DNA of 64,000 nt from a bacterium (GTDB taxonomy: Bacteria > Armatimonadota > Zipacnadia > Zipacnadales > UBA11051), in the NCBI GenBank assembly GCA_021372615.1, contig JAJFUB010000090.1, positions 1 to 64,000 on the forward strand. Reading direction: 5' to 3'. A program made the position numbers and the translations under genes. Shown piece by piece: positions 7,668 to 16,140 of this stretch; the first letter of the stretch is position 1, and each line of letters opens with the position of its first letter. The notes below the pieces were generated by a model. The model did no database searches and was not told where the DNA came from. It saw nothing but the letters and a program-made list of their open reading frames with translations.

Positions 7668-9509
7668 ATGAAGCATCTGCTGCCACTGGCAGTGATTGTG
7701 AGCCTCATCCTTGCCTGCTGTGTCACCGCCCATGCCAGCCAAGGCGCCGGACACGTGTATGTCGCCCTCAAGGCCATGGAACAGGCCCCTCCGGCCGTTC
7801 GCGCCATCATTGACTCCAACCCCAACGCCTACTTCGCCGGCGCCACCGGCCCCGACATCGCCCTGACGACCTGGCTGATCGCCGAGGCCTTCGGGTGGCA
7901 CCACCCCGGTGTCGAAGCGCACTACGAGAAGACCGGCCAACTGATCGCGAACATGCTGCGGATCGCATCCACCTACCCGGAGGGCGCGGCGCGCAACCAG
8001 GGCCTGGCCTTCGCGCTCGGGTGGCTCACCCACTACTGTACGGACTGCGTGGTTCATCCGCTGGTCAATGAGTGCGGCGGCTCCTTCAGCGCCGGCTCCG
8101 AGCACCAGATCCGCCACAAGCAGCTCGAGGTCGTCGAGTGCGCCCACGTCTACGAGAAGAAGTACGGCGACCTCGACACCCAGTACAGCATCAGTTCCCT
8201 GGCTGTGCCGATTGACCTGATCCGAGCCGGTTTCTACGCCACCTACCCCGACAAGGTCGTCTACAGCCCCGAGCTGAACGCCATGCAGGGCGCCGGGTCG
8301 TTCGTGGCGGACCTCGCGAAGTCGTCCCTGCTGATGGCCCAGGCTACGTCCTGGCTCGTGAGCGCCTACCGCGGGGAATGGAACCCGGCGCGCGGACCGG
8401 TTTTCAGCACCGTGCTCAAGGGCTACACCCCTACGCCGGACGAGTACAAGGGCCTGATGAACCCCTTGCGCATTGACCGCGTCGAGCTGGAGGAACCGGA
8501 CCGCGATGCCGGCGAGACCGAGGGCAAGCTGAAGGTCACCTACAGCATCACCGACCTGAAGCTCTACAAGCTCTTCTGCAACCAGTGGGACAGCCGCATC
8601 GGGCGGGCCGTCAGCAACGCGGTGAACCTGTTCAACGCCTATGCGTCCAACCCCGGGGGCTTCATGCCGCCCGACCGAAATCTGGACACGGGCGGGGCCG
8701 AGGGCTCCACCTTCGACCTGGCGCAGGAATGGCCAGGTCAGCCGGAGATCAACGAGGTGCTGGCCTTCGCCGACATCACCGGCCCTGAGAACCGCGATGT
8801 ATCGCGCCTGGACAAGACCGGGCAGTGGTACCCCATCCCCTTCCGTCTGCCGGGCGTCGGCGGCGACAACATCGGCGCAATCAGCCAGGCGAAGGGCTGG
8901 AACAGCGGCGAGACCGGTACGGCCTTCCTGAAGATCCCCTTCGACTGCAGCAAGGTGGGCGACTACCATGCCAAGATCCGCCTGGCGTTCGCGCAGAAAC
9001 CCTCGAAGCGGGTATTCGGTTGGCCGGAGCAGGGCCAGACCGTCGAGGCGACCTGGGAAGGCGACCTGCTGGGCGCCAAGCCAGAGCTGTCCATCCTGTT
9101 TCTGGTAGACACCAGTGGGAGCATGGACGGGAGCAAGATCGCCGCCGCTCGGGCGGCGGTGAAGGCCTCCGTGGATCAGACCAATGACGGCAAGACCGAG
9201 TGGTGCCTGGTGCGGTTCGGCGGCTGCAGCGTCAAGGTGATCTGCCGCTTCAGCATGGACGCGGCCAAGATCAAGGCTGCCGCTGACCTGCTGGGCGCCG
9301 GGGGAGACACCCCGCTGGTCTACGGCCGGGAGAAGGCGCTGGCGTACCTGACGGGCCGGGGCCAGGGCCAGCAGGGCCGTCTCGTGATCCTGTGCGATGG
9401 CCAGAACAATTGCACCGAGCACGGTGGCATCACCCAGCCGGAAGCCAGCGCCCAGCTCCAGAGACTCATGCAGGAAGTCCAGACCATGCCGCTGGGAGGT
9501 GGCCGCTGA
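7668..9509 (+). CDS. Exported zinc-dependent phospholipase C-like protein with C-terminal (partial) VWA domain
   Basis: A 613-residue protein with an N-terminal signal peptide (cleavage likely after AHA at about residue 23) and GAGGAGG before the start. Residues 25-250 resemble the zinc-dependent phospholipase C fold: GHVYVALKAM, YFAGATGPDI, then GWLTHYCTDCVVHPLVN and EHQIRHKQLE provide the His/Asp ligands. Residues about 475-613 begin a von Willebrand A domain with the MIDAS motif DTSGSM (Asp481) and the strand RLVILCDGQNN (about residue 577). The protein stops right after the next helix, so the last strands of a VWA fold are missing. The overlapping downstream gene encodes a segment that looks like those strands. 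The substrate and export destination (periplasm or surface) are inferred. Confidence 0.75.
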   Translation: MKHLLPLAVIVSLILACCVTAHASQGAGHVYVALKAMEQAPPAVRAIIDSNPNAYFAGATGPDIALTTWLIAEAFGWHHPGVEAHYEKTGQLIANMLRIASTYPEGAARNQGLAFALGWLTHYCTDCVVHPLVNECGGSFSAGSEHQIRHKQLEVVECAHVYEKKYGDLDTQYSISSLAVPIDLIRAGFYATYPDKVVYSPELNAMQGAGSFVADLAKSSLLMAQATSWLVSAYRGEWNPARGPVFSTVLKGYTPTPDEYKGLMNPLRIDRVELEEPDRDAGETEGKLKVTYSITDLKLYKLFCNQWDSRIGRAVSNAVNLFNAYASNPGGFMPPDRNLDTGGAEGSTFDLAQEWPGQPEINEVLAFADITGPENRDVSRLDKTGQWYPIPFRLPGVGGDNIGAISQAKGWNSGETGTAFLKIPFDCSKVGDYHAKIRLAFAQKPSKRVFGWPEQGQTVEATWEGDLLGAKPELSILFLVDTSGSMDGSKIAAARAAVKASVDQTNDGKTEWCLVRFGGCSVKVICRFSMDAAKIKAAADLLGAGGDTPLVYGREKALAYLTGRGQGQQGRLVILCDGQNNCTEHGGITQPEASAQLQRLMQEVQTMPLGGGR

Positions 9510-10183
9510 TGCGAGTGTGGGCCCTCATCGCTTGCAGCCTCATCCTGGCTGCGCCGCTGTTGGCGCAGGCTCAATACGACTTCGCGGCCGAGGCGGAGGA
9601 GCTGGCCGTGCCGGGCGAGACGGTCCAACAGGCCGCCGACAAGACCGCCCAGGTGCTGCGTAACTCGCGCATGAAGGTGAGCATCAGTACGGTCGGGTTC
9701 GACATCAGGGCCGGCTCCGAGGCTGAGAACTGGCTCAAGGACACGGCGCGCATCGGCGGCGGCGCGTACTTCACCGCCAGCGACAGCGGCCAACTGGCCC
9801 AGGCCCTCGGTAGCGCCGCCTCCGGCCGAACGGTCACGACAGTCGCCTCCAACGTGGTGATGCTGACCCAGCCGCGCGAGAACGACGTGGTCGGACCCAA
9901 CATTGACATCATCGGCCGGGCCGACCCGACGCAGGTCGTCGTCATCTACACGATCGTGTACGACGCCGCGACCGGCGACAAGCTGCGCACCGTGCCGGGC
10001 ATCCGCAACCGCCCCAAGGAGACCGGCGACTTCACCTTCCGCATCGCCACACCCCGGGTGAGCTTCGGGATGACGGACAACCCGCCGCCACTGCGGTACG
10101 AATTGCACGCGCACACCGTGCAGCCGGACGGGACCAAGGGGCCGGAGGTCATTGTGAACCTGTTCGCCCCGAAGACGAAGTAG
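9509..10183 (+). CDS. Exported protein resembling the C-terminal half of a VWA domain
   Basis: A 224-residue protein whose ATG overlaps the preceding stop (TGATG). Residues 1-21 are a clear signal peptide (RVWALIACSLILAAPLLAQA). Residues 38-100 contain a helix, the strand KVSISTVGFDI, a helix with NWLKDTARIGGGAYFTA and a last helix. That is the order in the closing part of VWA domains (kVyTIGfG ... LkeIAe.TGG.yy). The remainder is a beta-rich domain (about residues 115-224) with PRENDVVGPNIDIIGRADPT, perhaps Ig-like. It has no MIDAS motif of its own. With its neighbour it may complete one VWA fold after export, or it may be a product of gene fission. Confidence 0.6.
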   Translation: MRVWALIACSLILAAPLLAQAQYDFAAEAEELAVPGETVQQAADKTAQVLRNSRMKVSISTVGFDIRAGSEAENWLKDTARIGGGAYFTASDSGQLAQALGSAASGRTVTTVASNVVMLTQPRENDVVGPNIDIIGRADPTQVVVIYTIVYDAATGDKLRTVPGIRNRPKETGDFTFRIATPRVSFGMTDNPPPLRYELHAHTVQPDGTKGPEVIVNLFAPKTK

Positions 10184-10189
10184 GGCCCC

Positions 10190-10936
10190 ATGCGCACCTA
10201 CAATGCCACCGGCATCACTCTGGCTGTGCACAAGTATGGCGACACGGGACGTGTCGCCACTTTTCTTACCGAGGAGCACGGCAAGGTCGAGGCGGCGGCG
10301 CGGGGGGTGGGGAAGCCGGGGAGCAAGCTGGCGGCTGCCGTCGAGCCCCTGACGGTCTCGAAGCTGCAATTCGCCCAGGGCCGGGGGCTGGACCGTCTGG
10401 CCCAGGCGGAGGTCATGGAGGCCTACCTGCCGCTGCGTCACGATCTGCAGGGCCTGGCCCATGCCAGCTACCTGCTGGAGCTGACCGACCTGCTGACCGA
10501 GCCGGGGGACCCCGTGCCAGGTCTGTTTGCGGACCTGACGGCCGCTCTGGCGGCCATCGTCGCCGGGGATGATGCAGAGCTGCTCGCCCAGGCGTTCACG
10601 CTACGGCTGTTCGCCCGGCAAGGCATGGCCCCGGAGTTGCGGGAATGCGTGGAGTGCGGCGGCCCGCTGGAGGGGGAGGCGGGGTATGTACCGGCCCAGG
10701 GGGGCTTTGTGTGCCGCCGGTGCACGCCGGGCACGCAGGGGCGGCTGACCGTGTCGGGGCAGTCGCTGGGAGCGCTTCGGTCGCTGCTGACGATGCCGCT
10801 CAGTCACTTGAGGCGCCTGAGCCTGACCCCGGCCGCGCGGCGGGAGATGGGGCGGGTCATCCAGGCCCACACGGACTACCATGTGGGCGAGCAGCTCAAG
10901 AGCCGCAAGTTCCTCGACAAGCTACACCGGGCGTGA
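10190..10936 (+). CDS. recO: DNA repair protein RecO
   Basis: A 248-residue recombination mediator of the RecFOR pathway, which loads RecA onto SSB-coated single-stranded DNA. The N-terminal OB-fold is recognisable (Thr-rich start, YGDTGRVATFLTEEHGKVEAAARG), followed by the helical domain. The zinc knuckle has Cys153-x2-Cys156 and Cys175-x2-Cys178. The length is usual for the family. It starts six bases after the preceding stop and is followed by polX after six more, so this stretch is read as one unit. Gram-negative RecO proteins often lack the zinc cysteines; here they are intact. Confidence 0.92.
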   Translation: MRTYNATGITLAVHKYGDTGRVATFLTEEHGKVEAAARGVGKPGSKLAAAVEPLTVSKLQFAQGRGLDRLAQAEVMEAYLPLRHDLQGLAHASYLLELTDLLTEPGDPVPGLFADLTAALAAIVAGDDAELLAQAFTLRLFARQGMAPELRECVECGGPLEGEAGYVPAQGGFVCRRCTPGTQGRLTVSGQSLGALRSLLTMPLSHLRRLSLTPAARREMGRVIQAHTDYHVGEQLKSRKFLDKLHRA

Positions 10937-10942
10937 GGAGCC

Positions 10943-12679
10943 ATGGACAACGCCGAGATCGCTCGTTTCCTGGCCGAAATCGCTGACCTGCTCAACATCG
11001 CGGGCGAGAACGTCTTCAAGGTCCGCAGCTACGAGCGCGCCGCGGAGACCGTGGCGGCCCTGCCCCAGCCGGTCGAGAAGCTGGCCGCCGACGGCGCTCT
11101 CACCGACATCCCCGGCATCGGCAAGAGCATTGCCGAGGTCATCACCGAAGTCGTCACCACCGGACAGTCCTCCTATCGCGAGCAGCTCCTCGAGCAGGCC
11201 CCCGAGGGCCTGCTGGAGATGCTGCACATCCCTGGCTTCGGCCCGCGCAAGGCGGGGCAGGTCTACCACGAGTTGGGAATCAGCAGCCTGGCGCAGCTGG
11301 AGACAGCCGCGCGAGAGGGCCAGTTGCGGGGGCTGAAGGGCTTTGGGGCCAAGACCGAGGAGAAGATACTGGAAGGCCTGGCGCAATTGCGGGCCGGGCA
11401 GGAGCGGGCGCTGTTGGGCGAGGCGCTGCCGTTGGCGGAGGCTCTCGTGGAGACGGTGCGGGCCCATCCGCTCGTGCGGCAGGCCGAGATGGCGGGCAGC
11501 TCACGCCGCCGCCGCGAGACCATCGGTGACCTGGACATCCTGGCCACCAGCGACCAGCCGGGGGAGGTCACGGTCTGGTTCGCCGCTGAGGGCGGCCTGG
11601 GCCATGTGGAGCTGGCTGGCGACACGAAGGTCAGTGGCCGCACCCCGTCGGGCCTGCAGGTGGACCTGCGGGTGGTACCGCCCGAGTGCTATGGTGCGGC
11701 CCTGCAGTACTTCACGGGCTCGATGCAGCACAATGTCCGCCTGCGCGAGCGTGCCCAGAAGCGCGGCCTGACCATCAGCGAGTACGGCGTCTTCGAGGGG
11801 GAAGCCGGCGCCAAGGGGCGGCAGGTGGCCGGCGACACCGAGGCGAGCGTCTACGCCGCTGTGGGGCTGCCGTGGGTGCCGCCCGAACTGCGCGAGGACC
11901 GGGGCGAGATCGCGGCGGCCGAGGAGGGTCGGCTGCCGGCGCTGATTGATCTGCCCGACATCCGTTGCGACCTGCACATGCACACCGACGCCAGCGACGG
12001 GCGCCTGACCCTGGCCGAACTGGCTCAGGCCGGCCGCGAGCATGGCTACAGCCACATCGCCGTCACCAACCACTCCGAGGCCCTGGTGATCGCCAACGGG
12101 CTGGACCGGGATCGCCTGCTGGCCCAGACTGACGACATACAGCAGCTCAATGCTCGCCTCCGGGGGTTCACTGTCCTGGCAGGCATCGAGGCCGATATCC
12201 TCGTGGACGGCTCGCTGGATGTGCCCGAGGCAGCCTGGTCGGGGCTCGATCTCGTGATTGGCGCCATCCACAGTGGCTTCAGCGGCGATGCGGACAAGAT
12301 GACCCAGCGGATTGTCACAGCGATGGCGAGCGGTCGCATGGACATCCTGGCCCACCCGACCGGGCGTCTGCTCCTGGGGCGCAAGGGTTACGAGGTGCAT
12401 GTGGAGAAGATCATCGAGGCGGCTGTGGCCCACCAGGTGGCTCTGGAGATCAACGCCAATCCGCACCGGTTGGACCTGTCGGACGTCAACGCCCGTCTGG
12501 CGGTCGAGCGGGGCGCGCTGCTGAGCATCAACACCGACGCTCACGCCGGCGAGGAGCTGCCCCTGATGCGGTATGGCGTGATGACGGCCCGGCGGGGCTG
12601 GATCGGGCCGGAAGCGGTCATCAATACCTGGCCCCTGGACGAGTTGCGCCGCTGGCTGCGGGAACGTCGCAGCCGCTGA
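10943..12679 (+). CDS. polX: DNA polymerase X with PHP exonuclease domain
   Basis: A 578-residue bacterial family X DNA polymerase/3-prime-5-prime exonuclease used in gap repair. The domain order is an 8-kDa-like domain (1-80), helix-hairpin-helix regions with IPGIG (56-60) and IPGFG (96-100), and a palm with the metal ligands Asp196 and Asp198 in GDLDIL and Asp241. The C-terminal PHP phosphoesterase begins at about residue 340 with the metal-binding DLHMHTDASDG (Asp343, His345, His347), then TNHSE, GIEADIL, HPTGRLLLGRKGY and INTDAH. All catalytic motifs are intact and the length is typical. It is translated just after recO. Confidence 0.95.
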   Translation: MDNAEIARFLAEIADLLNIAGENVFKVRSYERAAETVAALPQPVEKLAADGALTDIPGIGKSIAEVITEVVTTGQSSYREQLLEQAPEGLLEMLHIPGFGPRKAGQVYHELGISSLAQLETAAREGQLRGLKGFGAKTEEKILEGLAQLRAGQERALLGEALPLAEALVETVRAHPLVRQAEMAGSSRRRRETIGDLDILATSDQPGEVTVWFAAEGGLGHVELAGDTKVSGRTPSGLQVDLRVVPPECYGAALQYFTGSMQHNVRLRERAQKRGLTISEYGVFEGEAGAKGRQVAGDTEASVYAAVGLPWVPPELREDRGEIAAAEEGRLPALIDLPDIRCDLHMHTDASDGRLTLAELAQAGREHGYSHIAVTNHSEALVIANGLDRDRLLAQTDDIQQLNARLRGFTVLAGIEADILVDGSLDVPEAAWSGLDLVIGAIHSGFSGDADKMTQRIVTAMASGRMDILAHPTGRLLLGRKGYEVHVEKIIEAAVAHQVALEINANPHRLDLSDVNARLAVERGALLSINTDAHAGEELPLMRYGVMTARRGWIGPEAVINTWPLDELRRWLRERRSR

Positions 12680-12708
12680 CGAAGTCATATCCCCACCAAC
12701 TCCCGTGG

Positions 12709-14592
12709 ATGGTCCCTATGCCACTGCTGCTGATCCTGCTGCTGGTCGTGCCCTCCGCCGTCGTGGCGGCCCCGAGGAAGCCGGCGCCGGTCAAACTGGT
12801 GAACCCGGGCTTCGATGACGAACTCAAGGGCTGGGACAACGTGGACGCGACCGCCATGGCGGGTGCTTTCAGCCCCGACAAGGAGGTCCAGCGCAACGGC
12901 AAGTCGGCACTGCATGTCAAGCCGCAGTCGCCCGACCAGTGGCCGTGGGTGAGCCAGAAGGTCGGTGGGCTGGAGCCGGGGGCGACGTACGTACTGAGCG
13001 TCTGGCACCAGGGCGCGACGCGGGTGGACGCTGGCAAGGCCGATGAGAGCAACACCTGCGCCGCCCTGAAGCTGGAGTTCCTCGACGAGGCCGGTAAGTC
13101 GCTCGGGGCGCGAGTAGCGCGCCAGCCCCTGAAGATGGCCATGTGGCAGTTTCTGGCCGCAGGTGGCCAGGCCCCCCCGACCACGTCCCAGGCAGTGATC
13201 AGCCTCCGCATCATGGGCGACCAGGAGGCCTGGTTCGACGATGTGGAGTTGACGCGCACCGAGGAGGCGCCCCGGCTCGCCCTGACCCCGCCGCGCCTGG
13301 CGCTGAACCCCAACGAAGCGGGCACCATCCATCTGCAGGTGACGGCAGCCGCAGATCTGCCCGAGAACGAGCAGGCGACTGTCGAGGTGTTAGGACCGAA
13401 CGGGAAGGCCGTCAAGGGCGTGACGGGGCAACTGGCGCGGCAGGACACGCGGACCTTCGCGGGTGACCTGGCCGTGCCGGCGCTGACGGCCGGGACGCAC
13501 ACGGTGCGGGTGAAGGTGGGGAAGGAGACCGCCTCCGGCAGCCTGTTCGTCAGTCTAGCCGAGCGTCGCCCCACCGGCCTGAATGAGCGCGGGATACTGC
13601 TCGGGGGCGATGGGCAGCCGTTCTTCCCGATTGGCATGTACCACGCCGCCCTCGGTGACTACAAGGGTCTCGCCGAGCAGGGCTTCAACATGGTTCAGGG
13701 GATGGGAAGCCACACGGCGCGCCTGCAGCGGCTCTCGGTGCAGGAGGCCCAGGGCCGGAAGCTCGCCCTGCAGATCCCGCTGTACACCGGCGGCATGGTC
13801 GGAGCCAACCTGAAGTCCTCCCAGGAGAAGATGGCCTACTTCCGCAAGTCCACGACGGTGCTCGACTGGAAGATCGCCGATCAGCCCGACCAGCATCCTG
13901 AGACCGCCGATGAGGTCCCAGTGGTCTATGCTGCGCTCAAGGAGAAGGAGCCCCAGCACCCCCTGGCGCTGACGGTCGCTGACCCCGAGAGCTACCAGTA
14001 CTGGGGGCACTTCTGTGATGGTCTGCAGGTTGTAGCCATGCCGCTGCCGGACCAGCCCCTGACGGTGGTGGCTGACCGGGTGAAGGCCGCCCGGCAAGCC
14101 CTGGCGCCCTGGCAGCACCTGTCCGTCCTGCTCCCGGCGGGGTACCGTGCCGGCGTCGTGGTGCAGCCGACGGCCGATCAGGCGCGGATGATGGTCTACC
14201 TGGCGGTGATCAACGGCGCCCGCGGGGTCTGGTGGTATGCTCTGCGCTCCCCGGGCTTCCGGCTGGCGGATACCGAGCTGTGGAAGAGCTTCAAGCGGCT
14301 GAATGAGGAGACGGCGGCCCTGGGCGCAGCGGTCGTCGGCGGGACGGAGACGGCCCTGCAGTCGGACAATGCCAGGATGCAGTCTGCGGCGTGGCGTATG
14401 GAGGACAAGGTGCAGATCGCAGTCGCAAACCCCGACAGCGGGCCGCAGACGGCGACGCTGAAGCTCGAGGGGGCCTGCGAGAAGGCCGAGATCGTCAAGG
14501 GGATCGGCCAGGCGGAGGTCAAGGACGGGGCGGTGCAGGTGATGCTGCGGCCGGGGCAGGCGGTGCTGATCGCGGTCAGCAAGGCCAAGTGA
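12709..14592 (+). CDS. Secreted glycoside-hydrolase-like protein with N-terminal carbohydrate-binding-like domain
   Basis: A 627-residue exported protein; the signal peptide is the Leu-rich first 20 residues, with ATG 12709 or 12718 as start. Residues about 27-185 resemble a galactose-binding/CBM jelly roll (LVNPGFDDELKGWDN ... WFDDVELTR). Residues 190-280 form a beta-rich Ig-like module. Residues 285-560 look like a TIM-barrel hydrolase, starting with ILLGGDGQPFFPIGMYHA, then KIADQPDQHPE and INGARGVWWYALRSPG, and a small beta domain closes the protein. The IADQPDQ segment may hold an active-site acid, but I cannot place the protein in a named GH family. It ends just before the tRNA promoter. 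Confidence 0.6.
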   Translation: MVPMPLLLILLLVVPSAVVAAPRKPAPVKLVNPGFDDELKGWDNVDATAMAGAFSPDKEVQRNGKSALHVKPQSPDQWPWVSQKVGGLEPGATYVLSVWHQGATRVDAGKADESNTCAALKLEFLDEAGKSLGARVARQPLKMAMWQFLAAGGQAPPTTSQAVISLRIMGDQEAWFDDVELTRTEEAPRLALTPPRLALNPNEAGTIHLQVTAAADLPENEQATVEVLGPNGKAVKGVTGQLARQDTRTFAGDLAVPALTAGTHTVRVKVGKETASGSLFVSLAERRPTGLNERGILLGGDGQPFFPIGMYHAALGDYKGLAEQGFNMVQGMGSHTARLQRLSVQEAQGRKLALQIPLYTGGMVGANLKSSQEKMAYFRKSTTVLDWKIADQPDQHPETADEVPVVYAALKEKEPQHPLALTVADPESYQYWGHFCDGLQVVAMPLPDQPLTVVADRVKAARQALAPWQHLSVLLPAGYRAGVVVQPTADQARMMVYLAVINGARGVWWYALRSPGFRLADTELWKSFKRLNEETAALGAAVVGGTETALQSDNARMQSAAWRMEDKVQIAVANPDSGPQTATLKLEGACEKAEIVKGIGQAEVKDGAVQVMLRPGQAVLIAVSKAK

Positions 14593-14610
14593 AGGCACTC
14601 ACTGAACACT

Positions 14611-14639
14611 TTGACAACCGCTGCCGCGCACGGTATAAT
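14611..14639 (+). promoter_or_regulatory. Consensus sigma70 promoter of tRNA-Ala
   Basis: A perfect TTGACA (14611-14616), a 17-bp spacer and a perfect TATAAT (14634-14639) place the start at about 14646, five bases before the mature tRNA. This is the strongest promoter in the window. Confidence 0.92.
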
Positions 14640-14650
14640 GCGGGTCCATT

Positions 14651-14726
14651 GGGCGGATAGCTCAGCTGGGAGAGCGCGTCCCTCGCACGGACGAGGCCGA
14701 GGGTTCGAATCCCTTTCCGTCCACCA
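14651..14726 (+). tRNA. tRNA-Ala (anticodon CGC)
   Basis: A 76-nt cloverleaf. The acceptor stem GGGCGGA pairs with TCCGTCC (one G-T), D arm GCTC/GAGC, anticodon stem CGTCC/GGACG with loop CTCGCAC giving anticodon CGC (codon GCG, Ala), T arm GAGGG/CCCTT with loop TTCGAAT, discriminator A and encoded CCA at 14724-14726. The Ala identity pair G3-U70 is present. Confidence 0.95.
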
Positions 14727-14738
14727 GATGATTGCCCG

Positions 14739-14764
14739 GAACGCCCCTGTACGCAGGGGCGTTC
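14739..14764. terminator. Hairpin after tRNA-Ala
   Basis: A perfect 11-bp stem, GAACGCCCCTG / CAGGGGCGTTC, around a TACG loop, 12 bp after the tRNA. The T tract is poor (TGCGACTCTT), but the position suggests termination or 3-prime processing of the tRNA transcript. Confidence 0.65.
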
Positions 14765-14799
14765 TGCGACTCTTGGCGGCCGATGCACGGGTACCCGTT

Positions 14800-14829
14800 T
14801 TGACTCCCGTCTGCGGCTGTTGCTATAAT
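14800..14829 (+). promoter_or_regulatory. Promoter of the lipid A operon (extended -10)
   Basis: TTGACT (14800-14805), an 18-bp spacer and a perfect TATAAT (14824-14829) preceded by TGC, an extended -10. It lies 55 bp upstream of the fabZ GTG start and is the only clear promoter for the seven-gene cluster. Confidence 0.85.
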
Positions 14830-14883
14830 CGCTCTGCCGCGCAACGTCGCGTACTTCCGCCGGTCTGAAGAGGAGGGCCCAGC

Positions 14884-15339
14884 GTGCCTCTGGACATCAA
14901 GGACATCATGAAGATCCTGCCGCACCGCTATCCGTTCCTGATGGTGGATCGGATCACTGAGCTGGTCTCCGGCCAGCGCGCGGTGGGCATCAAGAACGTG
15001 ACGGCCAACGAGCCGCAGTTCACCGGCCACTGGCCGGAGAACCCGGTCATGCCGGGGGTGCTGATGCTGGAGGCCATGGCCCAGGTCGGGGGCATCTTCC
15101 TGCTGACGGAGGCGGACTCGACGGGCAAGACGGCCTTCTTCGCCGGAATGGACGCGGTCAAATTCCGCCGGCAGGTCGGCCCTGGCGACCAACTCGTCAT
15201 CACTGCCGAACTCATCCGGCGCAAGGGGAACATGGGTAAGGTGGCAGTCGTGGCGCGGGTGGGCGACGAGGTGGCGGTCGAGGGCGAGTTCATGTTCGCG
15301 CTGGTAGACGCGGCGCCCGAGGCGCAGGAGGCCCCGTAA
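14884..15339 (+). CDS. fabZ: 3-hydroxyacyl-[ACP] dehydratase FabZ
   Basis: A 151-residue hot-dog fold enzyme that dehydrates beta-hydroxyacyl-ACP in fatty acid synthesis. The start is GTG 14884 behind GAGGAGGG. The family motifs are all present: LPHRYPFLMVDR at the N-terminus, catalytic His49 in the FTGHWPENPVMPGVL segment and Glu63 in LMLEAMAQ. It is the first gene after the operon promoter, and its stop is immediately followed by the lpxA start, as in many Gram-negative lipid A clusters. FabZ and LpxA draw on the same hydroxyacyl-ACP pool, so co-expression would balance phospholipid and lipid A synthesis. Confidence 0.96.
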   Translation: MPLDIKDIMKILPHRYPFLMVDRITELVSGQRAVGIKNVTANEPQFTGHWPENPVMPGVLMLEAMAQVGGIFLLTEADSTGKTAFFAGMDAVKFRRQVGPGDQLVITAELIRRKGNMGKVAVVARVGDEVAVEGEFMFALVDAAPEAQEAP

Positions 15340-16128
15340 ATGGCCATTCACCCCACCGCCATCGTGGACCCCAGGGCCGAGCTGGGGAAAGACGTGGAGG
15401 TCCTGCCGTACAGCATCATCGAGGCTGAGACGGTCATTGGGGACGGCTGCGTTCTGGGGCCGCACGCGGTGGTCAAGCGCTGGACGGAACTGGGGGCTAA
15501 CTGCCACGTCAGCACCGGTGCCGTGTTGGGCGAGGACCCGCAGGACCGCAAGTACGAGGGGGAGCGGTCCTACCTGCGGATCGGGTCCGGCAACCAACTG
15601 CGTGAGTATGTGACGCTGCACCGCGCCAGTGGCGAAGAGGCAGCCACGGTCATGGGCGACAACAACATGTTCATGGCCTACTGCCACGCCGGCCACAACG
15701 TGCAGATCGGCAGCAACTGCTCCCTGGCCAACTGCGTACAGCTCTCGGGCCACACGGTCATTGAGGACAATGTCACGATCGGCGGCATGACCGGCTTCCA
15801 CCAGTTCGTGATGGTGGGCAAGCTGGCCATGATCGGCGGGATGTCGCGCGTCAACCAGGATGTGCCGCCCTTCGCCATCGTCGAGGGCAACCCCGCCGAG
15901 GTGCGCGGCCTGAACGTCATCGGCCTGGAGCGCCGGGGCATCAGCACCGAGGACCGCACCGCACTGCGCCGGGCCTTCCGCCTGCTCTTCCGCTCCGAGT
16001 ACAACCTCTCGGACGCGCTGGCGGCGGTGAAGGAGCAGGTGCCGGACAGCCCCGAGTTGTCGTACCTGTGCGATTTCCTGCGGCGGGTAAGCCAGGGGTC
16101 CATGGGCCGCCAGCTGAGCCACCGTTAG
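15340..16128 (+). CDS. lpxA: UDP-N-acetylglucosamine O-acyltransferase LpxA
   Basis: A 262-residue left-handed beta-helix acyltransferase, the first step of lipid A synthesis: it transfers a 3-hydroxyacyl chain from ACP to UDP-GlcNAc. Hexapeptide repeats run through residues 1-190 (IHPTAIVDPRAELG, VEVLPYSIIEAETVIGDG and so on). The catalytic His is His119 in CHAGHNVQIG, and the IGGMTGFHQFVMVG and EGNPAEVRGLNVIGLERRG signatures of LpxA follow. The C-terminal helical domain is complete. It starts on the base after the fabZ stop codon. Confidence 0.96.
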   Translation: MAIHPTAIVDPRAELGKDVEVLPYSIIEAETVIGDGCVLGPHAVVKRWTELGANCHVSTGAVLGEDPQDRKYEGERSYLRIGSGNQLREYVTLHRASGEEAATVMGDNNMFMAYCHAGHNVQIGSNCSLANCVQLSGHTVIEDNVTIGGMTGFHQFVMVGKLAMIGGMSRVNQDVPPFAIVEGNPAEVRGLNVIGLERRGISTEDRTALRRAFRLLFRSEYNLSDALAAVKEQVPDSPELSYLCDFLRRVSQGSMGRQLSHR

Positions 16129-16140
16129 GCGAGAAGCCTG

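Noticed and set aside
9392-9508. Upstream extension of the second VWA-like protein
   Set aside because: It is the out-of-frame shadow of the preceding gene; a signal peptide starts exactly at ATG 9509.
14662-16122. Long minus-strand open frame (486 codons) opposite fabZ-lpxA
   Set aside because: It is a GC-rich antisense shadow; the product is rich in His/Arg/Gly with no domain, and the plus strand encodes complete FabZ and LpxA.
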